Shown: positions 1 through 12,543 of the stretch, in pieces
Numbering within the stretch: position 1 is the stretch's first letter
Layout of the letters: each line of letters starts with the position of its first letter
Assembly: GCA_012934845.2 (NCBI GenBank)
Contig: WNNJ02001809.1
Span: 124,001-188,000 of the forward strand
From: Pomphorhynchus laevis
Taxonomy: Eukaryota > Acanthocephala > Palaeacanthocephala > Echinorhynchida > Pomphorhynchidae
Length of the DNA stretch: 64,000 nucleotides
Direction: 5' to 3'
Notes under the pieces: model-generated
Seen by the model: only the letters and a program-made list of their open reading frames with translations
Database searches by the model: none
Told to the model about the DNA's origin: nothing
Translations under genes and position numbers: made by a program

Positions 1-499
1 TAAGGGTGCAAACCCTATGATCAGATGCCTCCGCTTGGCGCACTCCGGGCAATGTCAATAATTTGAGTATCCACTAATAGATAAATGTGAAAAATAGCAT
101 TCTCTGTCTAAGGAAATCTGAAGCTATGTCAACTTAGGGTCACCGTTGTTGAACAGGTTAAGATGGAGGATCACCCTAGCGCCGATCAAGTAGTACATGA
201 TGTAAAACTGTATCATATAGGTTCTACCATATTATACAGATTTGAGTAGAGAATTTCCCTAGCCCTTAACCAGGAATACCATGGCTTTAAACTGTATAAT
301 GTCATATGAAGCCTCAAAGCTACACTAACTCAGGTTCTACCGTGTTAATAATGTTAGCCTGGATGATATCCCTGAACAGGGAGTGGTATAACTTTAAACT
401 GCATCATTCCGATGATACTCGTTGCTTTACTAACCTAGTTACTGCCATGTTAGGCAGGTTCGAGTGGATGATGACCTTAGCGGGAAGTAGAAGGCTTTA
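1..499. other. Unassigned DNA, no gene recognised
   Basis: The stretch is of fairly balanced composition and contains short imperfect direct repeats around 230-300 and 335-400 (versions of 'aggttctacc' and 'actgtataat' words). A 64-codon open frame at 306-500 has no recognisable domain and is probably chance. The missing 3' exons of the UTP14 gene would lie here or beyond the left edge, but I could not identify them. Confidence 0.4.
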
Positions 500-765
500 A
501 AATGCTATCACTGACTTCTTAAGAACAAATTACGAATTCTACTGAACTTTATCGACCTTTACAACAAACGAACTCTACCGAATTTTATCGAACTCGACAA
601 CTAACGAAATCTATTGAATTCTACCGAACTATACAATTCAACGAACTCTACCGAATTCTATTAAACTCTACAACCAACAAAATCTATTGAATTCTAACGA
701 ACACTATAATCAACGAAGTCAAAAAACAACGAACTCTACAATATTGAACTATTATTAATAGTTCA
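500..765. repeat. Degenerate minisatellite of 'CGAACTCTAC'-type words
   Basis: About 260 bp are built from diverged copies of short words such as cgaactctac, cgaattctat and aacgaaatct. The next 460 bp (766-1228) are nearly pure A/T with no gene signal, apart from a repeated 'aaaaaataaaaaattgaattgtta' type segment near 820 and 985. Confidence 0.6.
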
Positions 766-1232
766 ATGTAAATAAATACATTATCAACGAATATATTATT
801 AATTATTTAATATAAATATTAAAAAATAAAAAATTGAATTGTTATTAATTAACATAAATTTATTAATTATTAATAATTATAATTTTAAATTTAAAATATA
901 TGTAATATTATAAATATATTATTTATATTAATATATTATTATATTATATTTAAAATATATTTTATATATTAATATATTTAATACATTATTAAAAATAAAA
1001 AATTGAATTGTTATAATTAAATTTATCAATTATTAATAATCATAATTATAAATTTATTATAAAATATCGTTTTTATAGTACATGAATAGAACATACAAAG
1101 AATTTTAAAAGTTAATATCAATTTTTTAGCCCAATTAATTGTTTCTTATTAAATAATTCAATTTGTTTACTAATTAATTTACTTAATTTAAGTAAATAAG
1201 TAAAATAAAGTAACAACTTTGCCGCTGATCAC

Positions 1233-4200
1233 CTGATGGTTGTGTTGCTGTCTGATTTGTTCCGCTGAAGGTTTGATCCAACTTGACTGATCAAATTTAA
1301 TATTCTCAAGTTCCGAGAAGCCCATATGCTGGCGTCTCGACTAAAATCAACAACGTTTTTATTGTATAAAAAGATACAAAGTACCTGTACGGCAAGAGCG
1401 TTTCGTTTTTCTAGTCGCTTAAGCACGTCATAAGCCTTAATCGCGCTAATTTCAGCTTCATGCTCATCTTCTGAGTTGAGTTGATCATCGTTAGTTTCTT
1501 GCTTACGCTTCAACTTATTTGATTTGTCAAGTCTATCATTGAGTATTTGGCGTACCTTTTGCGCCATCACAATAAAGCATATAATGATACCGTCAAGTAC
1601 TTACAACAGGATTATGTTTCGCATATTTCAGTAGTCGAGCGATTTTTCTATTCTTTGATTTGTGTTTCAACGTAATTCTTTCCTAAATTGCATTGATTAA
1701 AGTTCAAAACATCAATGCTCTGAATAACTCGTAATCTTCGAATAACATGTATGCTTTAAATAACACGGTATATGGCATAATTGCCGTATTAATTACGGCA
1801 ACATAATTTGCGAAGTACATAAGTGTAGTATATGGACTTATATTAAAAATATAAAGTCGTAAATACGACATTATGTTTATATTTTGAAGCATACAGATAA
1901 TTACAATTTGGTAATAAATATAACCAAATTGAAAATGTATCAAACGAGCTAAATCTGACTAGTACAATGATTTCTACACAAAATTAACCTTATATTTATC
2001 CTTCAACTGGGTCATTCAATAAATCCATTGCATCTACAATTTGTAAATGCAATGGATTTACAAATGGGTGGGTCTCATCAGCTGCTGACCCAGATCTACA
2101 TTTCTCGTTTTGCCCCTTATTATAGGTCAGCTCTTATTATCTACTAATCAGCCTGGGTATGTCTCATCAGCTGCTAACCTAGCAGCTGATGATCCCTATA
2201 ATAAAGGTCAAATGATACCTGTAATAAGGGCTGACCTATAATAAGGATTGAAATGAGAAATGTAGGTCTAGATCAGCAGCTGATGAAACCAACACAGGTT
2301 GATTAGTAGCGTCCTAATTAGGATAATGTCGCGTCATAACTAGAACAATATGCATATTAGTTTCACGTGAAACTAATATGAAAAACTACATGAAAACACA
2401 ATCTGTATTGTAATTGTATTCTTAGCGGTTCGTGTTCATCGTCACTTTTGAAATTATTTATTATTTACTATCATAAATAAATAAAAATTATAAACAACAT
2501 AAATAAATAATATAAATTAATTATAAATTATAAATTTATACATTTATAATTTATATTATAATTATAAATTATAAATTTAAAGTTTATAAATAACATAAAT
2601 AATACAAAATATATTATAAAATTACAGTAATGATAAAAAATAACAATAAATTCGTAATTTAGTGATTTAGTGAATTCGCTTAGTTTACCTGTGATCTCTG
2701 CGCATTTGACTCGTCGCCATCCAATTTTGCTGATTCACCTGTATTTGACAATACACGAACTTCTAGCTTCTCCTTTTGTTTGCGATGGAGACGACGAAAG
2801 CTGAACACAAGCAAATATTTGTACAGTTCCATGGTTACAAAGTAAAACATTCAATATAGAAATTATAATCGAATTCTAATCGAATCATTATTCAAATAAC
2901 CACTAAAATAGTAATTAATACGAAAATATTATACAGTTAATATTAATAAATATTTAAAATCAATATAAATATAATAATAAAAATTAATAAAATATTAATT
3001 ATAATACTAATCAGATTGTGCTTTATCATAATCATATAGTAATTAGATAGTACTCTTTTAGCAAATTCGAAATGTGATTGCCTAGAATAAACATTAACGA
3101 GTAATCACAACTCGTTAATGAATCTTAATATAATCAAACAATTAGTCACACAATTGATTGGGTCCCACAATTGATAAGGATATTATAATTTATTGGAATT
3201 TTACAATTTATTGTGATCCCACAATTGTTTGGAATTTTACAATTGATTAGGATCCCACAATTTATTTGGATCCTCAATTGATTGAAATTTCACAATTTGT
3301 TGAAATGCCGAAATATATTAAGATTCGGCAATTTACTGGAACCCCATTATTTATTGGGATTCCATAATTGATTGTGATCCCACAATTGATTGGAATTTTA
3401 CAATTGATTGGAATCCCATAATTGATTGGGATCCCACAATTTATTAGGATCCAACAATTTATTAGAATCTCATAATTTATGATCCCATAATTTATTGAGA
3501 TCCCATAATTGAATGAAATTTCACAATTTATTAGGATCCCACAATTGATTAGAATCTCACAACTTATTGAAATCTCCCAATTTATTGGGATCCCACAATA
3601 TATTTGAATCCCCAATTTATTGCGATCTTACAATTGATTAAAACTTCTTAATTTTTTGAGATTCCACACTAGATTGAAATCTCACAATTAATTGGGATCC
3701 CACAATTAATTGAGATCCCACGATGTATTATAATCCCACAATTAACCGAATTTCCACAATTTATTTGAATCCCACAATTTATCAAAATCTCGCAATTTAT
3801 TGGGATCATATAATTTATTGGGATTTCACAATTGATTAAAAACCAACAATTTATTGGGATCCTACAATTGATTGAAATCTCAATTTATTGAGATCATACA
3901 ATTGATTTTAATTTCACAATTTATTCAATTTCGCAATTTACTGAAACCCCATAATTGCTGCGGGATCTCACAATTGATTGGAAACTCACAATTGATTAAG
4001 ATCCCACGATCTATTAGGATCCCACAAAACGGAGATATTGTTTCAGCAAGTCTGCGGCGTGGTCACCATGTACCCAGATTGTAATCCAAGCAAGACAATG
4101 GTTAAAAGATCATTGAATTTCATGAGTAACCACGTCTGGTATTATACGACTTCGTAACTTACACTTACTCAAAGCTCTTTTAGGTTTTTGATTAAGATCT

Positions 4201-7200
4201 CACAATCTATTAGGATTCCACAATTGTTTAGGATTTCACACTTGATTGCTATTTGACAATTTATTGGGATCCCATAGTTGATCGAGATCCCACAATTGAT
4301 TGGGATCCTACAATTTATTGAAATGCCACCATTATCTTGGAACATTTATAAATAGCTTTCAAAATCAAAAATCATCAAAACGATTATTTAGTATTTAATA
4401 TGCAATTTAAAATATTATAAATAACTTAGTATTAAAATAGAATTTATTATTCATAAAATGAATAATTTATAAATTATGTATGATTTTTTAATATTCAATT
4501 GATCATAATAATATTAATTTAATAATATTATTAATTAATAAAATCATTTAATAAATTGATTTTCATAGATTAATATAAAACTAAGTTTCGATAATATCAG
4601 ATCTGTCTAGCTTAGGACTAATTATGGATTTCGCTTTTTGCCATGTTCACTGTAAACGATAATTAATTTGCAGTGGCTTAGAAGTTGAGCAATTATTGAT
4701 CCCAATCTGCGACGAAGTGGACTTCACCAAAAATAAAACAACTCGGGCAAAATGATATCGTTTGCGTGACTTATTCGAGAGAAGAGAATTAATAGAGAAA
4801 GAGTAGCTATCGTGTAGAACAAGCTAATTTCTTTTTATGGAGAAGCTGGTCAGTAATCACTTGGATATTTCAACAGATGGCAACTAAATTGAGCGCAAAA
4901 AGAAAACTTACCTACATTGTTGCTTTAACAAATAAAAACTAAGATTGGGTTTGCCATTACTACTTGAGCTTTTGCATGTTTGAGATCATTATGATCAGCA
5001 TATATGCGCCAAATGCACACATTTTAAAAGTCTATTAAAAAGTCTCAAGGGAGCTTTCTCATTCTATAAGTTCAATGGCTTAAATAATGATCATTAACTA
5101 TCGGAGACATGACCTTCTCTCAACATTTGTTCCTTAATTTGCGCCAAATGCACAAATATTTAAAAGCGAAACTTATTTGGCACTGTTATCGCCTTATTTA
5201 ATGAAATCCAATTTTCTAGGAAAAAAAATTAAAATTTAAAATTAAAATTTAAAATTTTGTTACTGTTTTTAAATGATAGATTTGTAGATCATTTCCAACT
5301 AGCATCAATTATGAACGTTATCTAAGTATAAGCGTAGTACAACATGCTTTATATCCTTTAAGGTAAATATTTCGAGATTACGGATCATTGGACATTTAAT
5401 GTGTCTCTTCTCATAACGACATACAGTTAAGATCCGTTTGCCAGGAATCAGACGACTACAAGAATTTGTGAATAGAAATCAAATTTATGTAACAAGAATC
5501 CCAAGGCATTGTTTATAAAGAATCTGTTAAAGGCTGAAACAGCCTTCAACAGATTTCACAGATGTTCATCTGCTGAAATAGCAGATGAACATGCAGATGG
5601 CAAGAAAATACATAGAACTCAGTTATCTGATCTGATTTGTTCGACTGACATGTTATTTTTGACCTGTAGAATTTGTTTTCCCGGTAATATAACCTCTGTC
5701 AGAAATACTGAAACTATGTATTATTGGTTACAACGTTATTCTTCTGCTCATTTTCACTCGTGTGAAATGAAATACTGAAACTTATAATGTAGAGTTACAC
5801 ATCAACAAGAAATAAAAATGCAGATGGCGAGAAATATCATCATTAGAAACGGTGATTGTGGTGATATTGTGAATGCATGCTACTTAGAAATGTGGAATAA
5901 AAAATCTTAAGATTTTACTTTATCTAAATGATATGATATTAAGATTTGTCTATTTAGATTAATCTACATGTAATTTATGTCAATAAACAAGTTTAGTCTT
6001 GTAAATAATATGGATATTAAAGGTTATTCTTAACAAAATCTGTAATAAATCGCTAACACCGTACTTTTCAATGAGACTATCCAATATTTTAGTAGATTTT
6101 ATTTTATTTAATATTTTAATTACATTATAAAAATTTATAATTATTAGAAATATATTTATTCTGATTTGTATTTTAAATTTTTTAAATATCCAAGAACAAT
6201 CAGGTATAGTTAAACGACAGCACACCCTTGTAAAATGGTTTACAAGGGATTTTAAAAAATCCCTTGTAAAGACTGCGATAAAATATACATTGGTCAAACT
6301 GGGCAAGGTATAAATAAAAGTGTAAGTCAGCATAAATACACACCTAAACGTGTAGCAAGCAGTACCTTAGTTGATCATGGCATTAATAATGATCACATAA
6401 TTGATTTCGATGGAACTACCATCTTATCAAAAGAATCCAGTATGTTTAAACGTAAGATTTTAAAAGCGTTCTATATTAACAAACTAAAGGATAAGTTAAT
6501 GGTTGGTAATAAAGCAGACTTAACCTTAAAACTAATATAAACTAAAGCATTTGATTATAACAAAAAAAATTAATTTTTAATTTATTTTTTTATTTTTATA
6601 TAACAAATATTATGTTTGCAATCTATTGTTTAAAATGTTTTGGTTTCCTCTATTTTGCTATTTTATTTCTTAATTTTTATCGTTTTTTATGTTTACTATT
6701 TTATTTTGTTTTTTTTATGTTTTGGTTTTTCACTATTTTGTTATTTTATTTCTTCATTTTTTCTTTGCATTTTTTCACGTTGCTCTTTTCATGCATACAT
6801 ATGTTTTGTACTTTTATTGTACATTTTTAGTATTTTTTGCTTCATTGTTGTGTTTTGTTTGCTGTAATCCCTACAAACGAAAATGTTACATGAACAAATT
6901 TTAGCAACGATTATGATTCCAGCATCAATGTGCAAGAAACTTTATTTATGTGATTCATTTCATTTCTATGTTAATTTTCTGAAGATTCCAGTAGTTACTA
7001 GCGAAATATCAAAATGATTTTTGTTGTCGTTCAACTATACCTGATAGTTCCTGGAAATTTAAAAAGTTATAATTATATCTTCAAATTTTCTAAAATAAAA
7101 GTTCCAATAAAAAATGTGAGTTATAAGTTACCTTTTAACTTATACTACCTTTAAGAACCTTTTTACATTTTATTAATAATTTAATAGTTTAATTTTAATT

Positions 7201-10200
7201 AATAATATAAAATTTTATTTACAGAGGATGGGCGGAAATCATTACAATATTAATCTAATGAACGTTTCATTCCATTCGCAATTTCCTAATCTTGTAAATA
7301 ATTCTTGATAAAAAATTCTTAAAATCTTGATAAATTTAAATCAAATGTATCAAATTCGGTGATCATAATCATTGGGGAAAATACAGAATAAAAATTAACC
7401 AAAAATAAATATTAACGACAATATTTCGTACTTTAAAGAAGTTACGAAAATAAAATACAACGTTAAGTTACCAAAATACATTCTTATGGGCTCATTTTAA
7501 AAATTATTTTGTTTATAGGCAGATATTGCTGTTTATTGGTAGGAGAATATATAAACCACGGCTTTCATTAAATAGAAACATAATAAAATATTAATGTTTT
7601 CTTTAATAATTGCGAATAGTAAATTGAACATTAACTCAATCACTTTTAAAATATAAATTTAAAAATTAAAATGTATATTCTATAAAAATATAGCAACTTG
7701 GAAACATAAGGATTATTGCCAAAACATACTGTCTTCCTTTAGCCTTTTTTATACGACGATTCTTCTGTACCTCTCTGGCAACAATAACTCGCATTTTACG
7801 AATATCGTTATTCATTTTGGCGATCTATGTTTAACGTCGCGATTACAGAAACAAACTGATGGTATTGATACCTGCTCTGCATCTTCCGCGTGAATAAGTC
7901 GTGGTTGCGTTGATATATCCTCTTTGTCCTGGGTGATATTTGCTTGTTTAGAAATAGCCAGTTTCGCAATTTCACGTTGTAATTTTGTACACGGCTGTTA
8001 TATATATTTACAAAATGAGAAAGTAAAGATAAAAATCGAATATTTGGGCTACCAAATACAAAATGAAAAATGCAATAATAACGATGCTTAGATGATAATA
8101 TATTATAATAATGCTTCGAATGGTACAATACGTATCAAATAAAGCGCATTATTAAAAGAAACAAACAATACGTGATGATTTAATTTAATTTAATTTTTAA
8201 TTAAATTATGCATGTATTACAATTAATACGATTAGATGTTCATAATCTTCAAATGGAATCAGAAAATGTCTGATCCAATTTTAGTAAAAAACATTGTAAT
8301 CTTAAGGGTTTGAAAATATGACAATATGTTTTGCTTCTGATGATACTAGCAGCAGCTAGCGAAATATAAAAATAAATAAGTGTAATAAAATAATTAATGA
8401 TTATTAATTAATAATTAATTATTAAAAATTAATAATCACTTCTAGATCAAATTTGGTGGTGAAATTATTTGAATTATTAGTAAATATAATTAATATAATT
8501 ATAATATAATTTATATGTAACATTTATAATAAAAAATAATTAATGATTATTAATTAATAATTAATTATTAAAAATTAATAATCACTTCTAGATCAAATTT
8601 GGTGGTGAAATTATTTGAATTATATTTTTTGAATTATTAGTAAATATAATTAATATAATTATAATATAATTAATATAAATATTATTAATATAATTATTAA
8701 ATTATTTTGTGATAAAAATGAATGTGGTAAAAATAGAATTTTACAAAACTTGATGAAATAATACGTAATAAAAAGTTTTTATGCATTTGGTTAAAATATT
8801 TGATTCATAAAAGTTTGTAAATCACGTTATCTTACCACATTTGTTGTACCGATCAAAGCATCTCCGAGTTGCTCATTGAAAAATGAGATTTTATCTTCAC
8901 CGTCAGTAAAATGCAGACTTTCAGCCTTAAATAAAAATCAAATGTTTTTCCGCTACTCAATTTTTCAGTTTTAAACTTAATATTTCGATATGAAAATATA
9001 CCATAAATCCTTTCTATAATAACTAGACTCCATGCTACCATGTTAAGGGTGTGATTATTTCACGGTAGCTGCATGATGTGTTTATTATTCGTACAATTCC
9101 TGGACGGAATCATCAAATAAGATTTAATTTAAATTTTAAATAAGCAATAAAGTTGTATATATTGATATTGCACAGGAATTGTACAAATATTGTTTCAAAT
9201 TAAAATCATGCAATTTACGAAAACACAAATTTGTTGATTAAAAAGAACCATGGGTCATTAATTGATCTATAAAAATTAACCAACCGAATCCAATATGTAA
9301 ATTCCGATTATAAACATACAACAGGTTTGACGATAATTCTTAATTACCATTCCGCAGATATCCTATTATATCTTATAATTCAATAAATGTCAAATGCTAT
9401 GTAATTAACATTATTTTCTGGAAGTACGTACACCTACGATGTTTTGAGTAGCAAATAACAGGTACCAATGAAGACGTTATATAGATAGAAATAAAAGCTT
9501 CACATGCTAAGTTTTTATATAAATGAAGCGAATTTTAAGTAAACATACGTGCAAATTTACAGAAATAAAATAAATTACTAAAAAATAATAATTTTTAAAA
9601 TAAATTAAATAAATTTGTTATAAAATAAATTTTTCGATAAGACTATAAACTATGAGAATATAAGAATTATTATAAAAATATAATTTGTATAATAATCGTC
9701 AATAATTATAAATTACTTCTATAAATGTATGATAACTGACTTGGCGAGGTTATAAGGACAATCCACATTATATTTCATTATTTATTATATTTCTTTGAAA
9801 TATTAATATTATAATTTTTAATAATTATATTCACTATAATTAATATATTAATTATCAATTACTTACTGTTCGCTGTGCCTGTACATATGGTTCCCAGAAT
9901 GAAACTTCTTTATTAGCGGATAACGCTGCAAGTTTTTTTAACGCCTAATAATCAACCAAACGTGTACGAAAATAAAAAGGTTAGAAATTTTAAAAATTTC
10001 TAACCTTTCGTTCTTCAGATTTAGCTGTAATTTTGACTTTACTCTTTGACTGTCTGAGTGCTCGCTTTACAGGCTTTGACTTTTTAACAATGCTTAGACG
10101 AGCGAATTCATGATGAAATACTTGTCGAGCTTTATTTAACAAAAACGTTTTATTAGATGATAAAGGAAACTTAATAATAACTCACTTGTCGTTGACGAAT

Positions 10201-12097
10201 CCACTACATCGCGAAGTTGTTCATATCCACTCTCAGTTCTACCCCTACATCAATTTAAAACATATTTCAAAACTGAACACAAGAGATGCGAATATGCATT
10301 ATCGCAGATGATCTCCTGATCACATAAGTGTTAAATATAAAAAATAATGCTTTAAATGCATCTCGGAAAATGCGGTTTCAGAAATTCATTACATTGAAGG
10401 TTTCATATACTGAAGAATATCAGTAAGGCGTAGATCCACCGATGAAAAGACCGAGTGTAGTGAACCGCATTGCACGGCAGTAGCGAACGAAACAATACCA
10501 ATATGTCAGTCTAAAATCTGACATGTTCTGAGTCAAGGTGTATAGAGTCAAGGTGTATGTATCTAGTTCGATATAACTAGATTAGTTCTAGTCTTTAAAT
10601 TATTGCCAATTAAACACTGAATTTAAAGTTTAAAGTTTAAATTAAATTAAGTAGACTTTTAGGCTACTTATTCGCATTTTAGTCTTTAAGTCTAGACTTA
10701 ACTTAATAAATAAGTTAGTAAACTTAATTAAGTTAAATAATAAGGTGTTACAGTTTTAAATTTTAAATTTTTGAATTTTTGAATTTTAATATTTTATTTT
10801 GTTTTTATTTAATTTACCACTTTTCAAATATTGATTTGAATAAATATAGTAATAAATGATATAATGATAAATGATGATACAGGGACGTCCACTGATGAGT
10901 CCCGCTCTGTGGAGTTGTCTGGACAGCGTGCTTTCTGTCGTAATGCGACCTGATAGCTGAAGCTATTATGTAGCCAGCTAAAATACAAGTTAGTCAAAGA
11001 GGTCCGGAAATATTTCAACAAAATGAATAAATAATTGTAATATAGTAACATAAATGAAACTTATATGGAACCAAGAAGGAATTTTTGATTTATCGGAAAT
11101 AAATCATTATTGATTTATTGGAAAATTAAAAACATGATTTTCGATAGCTATTGACATCCTTAAATTTTTAATGAAAATAAGGTTTGAATGTATATTCAAA
11201 TTTTCGTATTCAAATATATTTTTTATTATAATGTATTTTTTATATATTTCGTATTTTAATTTCTTTTTTTTAATAAAAACGAATTGAAATATTAGCGGTG
11301 AAACATGAAAAAGGAGGAGAAATGGTATAAGTCAAATAAAACTACAAACAAGCCTAAAATCTCGAGATAGAATAATTTTATTAAATTAGTTTAAAATAAT
11401 AGAATAATGGATTGATTACTTTTATTTAATTAGTTATACTTTAAACATAAAATCAATATAAATTATACATAATTAAATAATGTTTAAAATAATTTCGTTA
11501 ATTTAGAATAATATCGTTAAAGCGATACCTTGCCTTGTCTGACGAATATAACCTGTTCACAATATTTGCATGGTATCTTGTAACTAACTAAATCTATTGT
11601 GGTTCGTATCATGTAGTTTAGACGATTTTTATTAAAAACAAAAAAATCTTTAACATTTTTGTTTTTGATATCATTAATAAATATTAATTAAAAAATATTT
11701 ATTAATAGCAGATATTCCATTTATTGCTGAAAGTGATAATACTATTTAAAAATAAATTAAATAAAAATATATTGAAAACCTCATTGTCTAGTTGACAAAC
11801 AAGGATTTCATTATTATTCTATAACATTGAATAAATTAAATATTTATATCCACATAATTGTAAATCCAATTTATTTCGTCTTATATTAAAAAGTAACTGC
11901 AGTAAACAAGATTTAACTAATTGATAAAGAAAAGCTCACTTCTTTCCTTTAACATGGTGATTTGAAATTGAGTGTATATCGCTAATTAGCTGCTTGTGAT
12001 TACTCTATAAAAATATACATATAAAGACAGTGTATATTTGAAAACTAGTTACTGCATCTATTTTTGAAATTTCATCGTCGGAAAAGTTAACTTCCAT
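1233..12097 (-). CDS. UTP14: UTP14, U3 snoRNP / SSU processome protein (12 exons seen, C-terminus not found)
   Basis: UTP14 is a nucleolar small-subunit processome component that activates the DHX37/Dhr1 helicase. Exons, 5' to 3' on the minus strand: 12053-12097, 11940-12004, 10186-10244, 10005-10129, 9867-9944, 8836-8925, 7872-7994, 7730-7824, 2689-2800, 1605-1682, 1385-1555, 1233-1340. They total 1149 nt, exactly 383 codons; every junction keeps phase with GT..AG ends and no internal stop. Family landmarks in the right order: N-terminal 'NHKQLISDI', the W-x-P block 'VSFWEPYV..QRTAESLHF' near residue 112, 'KLQREIAKLA', the basic 'RRIKKAKGRHFRRL' near 220-235, and 'ERITLKHKSKN' near 265. Introns are 44-60 bp except those of 1695, 941, 841, 4929 and 1006 bp. 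Known UTP14s are roughly twice as long, so more 3' exons should lie past 1233. The ATG follows a TTTTAG acceptor directly. Exon 10005-10129 could start at 10169 instead. Identity is by motif, without a database search. Confidence 0.85.
2025..2330. repeat. Inverted pair of hammerhead-family repeats inside a UTP14 intron
   Basis: Two copies of a repeat face each other. The minus-strand copy (about 2062-2115) and the plus-strand copy (about 2240-2310) share the block GAAATGTAGATCT/GGTCT followed by CAGCAGCTGATGA. A third CTGATGA-bearing piece lies at 2150-2200. The same sequence recurs at 24.2 kb and, more diverged, as a tandem array at 54.6-56.3 kb. Both copies here have a changed GAAAC element (AAAAC, or GAAAT), so they look like decayed copies. 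A short snap-back (aaatccattgca / tgcaatggattt) lies at about 2021-2060. Confidence 0.6.
3150..4330. repeat. 18-bp degenerate minisatellite, about 1.2 kb
   Basis: Dozens of diverged copies of an 18-bp unit close to GGGATCCCACAATTTATT run through this stretch of the 4.9-kb UTP14 intron, interrupted at about 4030-4190 by unrelated sequence. Because 18 is a multiple of three, several frames stay open with six-residue periodicity (for example the minus frame 3274-3615). I regard these open frames as a by-product of the repeat and not as genes. Confidence 0.85.
4340..6238. other. UTP14 intron, no recognised gene
   Basis: AT-rich intronic sequence. An open frame at 5509-5778 contains a perfect 13-bp snap-back (atgttcatctgct / agcagatgaacat near 5563-5596) and no recognisable domain. 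Nothing else could be supported. Confidence 0.4.
6256..6540 (+). mobile_element. Penelope-like element relic: GIY-YIG endonuclease end
   Basis: About 94 codons ending in a stop at 6538-6540 read as the C-terminal endonuclease of a Penelope-like retroelement. The order is the zinc-like 'CKDCDKIYIGQTGQ' (the GIY-YIG signature in its Penelope form), 'SVSQHKY', 'LVDHGINNDHIIDF' and 'FKRKILKAF'. The reading frame opens only at 6256, at the centre of a perfect 15-bp inverted repeat (6239-6253 against 6256-6270), so the upstream reverse transcriptase has been cut away exactly at that palindrome. The relic lies within the large UTP14 intron on the opposite strand. The poly-T-rich 6.57-6.87 kb that follows encodes only low-complexity Phe-rich frames. 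Confidence 0.8.
8391..8690. repeat. Two-copy direct repeat, about 145-bp period
   Basis: The block from 'aataattaatgattattaatt' through 'ttctagatcaaatttggtgg' and 'gaaattatttgaatta' occurs at about 8390-8480 and again at about 8535-8630. It lies in the 841-bp UTP14 intron between exons 8836-8925 and 7872-7994. No coding content. Confidence 0.75.
10250..11935. other. UTP14 intron, 1.7 kb, no recognised gene
   Basis: This is the intron between the second and third UTP14 exons. It is AT-rich with short runs of 'taaagtttaaa' words. A CACTGATGAGTCCC segment at about 10888-10903 resembles half of a hammerhead core but lacks GAAA (see rejected list). No other signal was found. Confidence 0.5.
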
Positions 12098-12198
12098 CTA
12101 AAACGGTTTTAGCAAGAAATAAACTCAAAACATGTTACAGAAAAGCTTAAGAAATTTTAAAATTTCTGTTTGAGTTTAACAAATTATTTGATAACTAG

Positions 12199-12430
12199 CT
12201 ACTTACAACGCTCAACAACTTTTAGACGTTCAACGACTTCCAGACGCTCAACAACTTTCAGACGCTCAACGACTTTCAGACGCTCAACGACTTTCAGACG
12301 CTCAACGACTTTCAGACGCTCAACGACTTTCAGACGCTCAACGACTTTCAGACGCTCAACGACTTTCAGACGCTCAACGACTTTCAGACGTTCAAAGACT
12401 TCCAGACGCTCAACAACTTTCAGACGCGCT
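12199..12430. repeat. 18-bp minisatellite, about 12 copies, open on both strands
   Basis: Twelve or so copies of the 18-mer CGACTTTCAGACGCTCAA lie just upstream of the UTP14 start codon. Copies are nearly identical, so the array is recent. It leaves an open frame on each strand: (RRSTTF)n on plus and (VVERLK)n on minus. The minus-strand reading looks like a charged heptad-free helix, but there is no start context or conserved flank, so I call it a repeat and not a gene. Confidence 0.9.
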
Positions 12431-12543
12431 CGCTCCGCTCGCGGGTCTCTTTTACGATAAGACAACGATATTATTCGAGATGAGAACTACGAAACATAAA
12501 AGCATGGCACAGCCAACAAGAGAAGACAAAAATCATATTAAAC

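Noticed and set aside
3150-4330. CRISPR-like array of evenly spaced repeats
   Set aside because: Units are head-to-tail and degenerate without unique spacers, and the DNA is eukaryotic.
6612-6904. Three overlapping Phe-rich open frames
   Set aside because: The DNA is T-rich low-complexity sequence read in three frames; composition alone explains them.
10880-10960. Possible schistosome-type hammerhead (CACTGATGAGTCCC)
   Set aside because: CTGATGAGTCCC matches the 5' core, and GGGAC stands 10 nt upstream, but no GAAA follows a complementary stem II arm and no stem III is present. At most it is half a decayed motif.
12199-12465. Overlapping open frames on both strands with regular 6-residue repeats
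   Set aside because: Both frames are produced by an 18-bp minisatellite; no start context, no flanking conserved sequence, no homologous domain.
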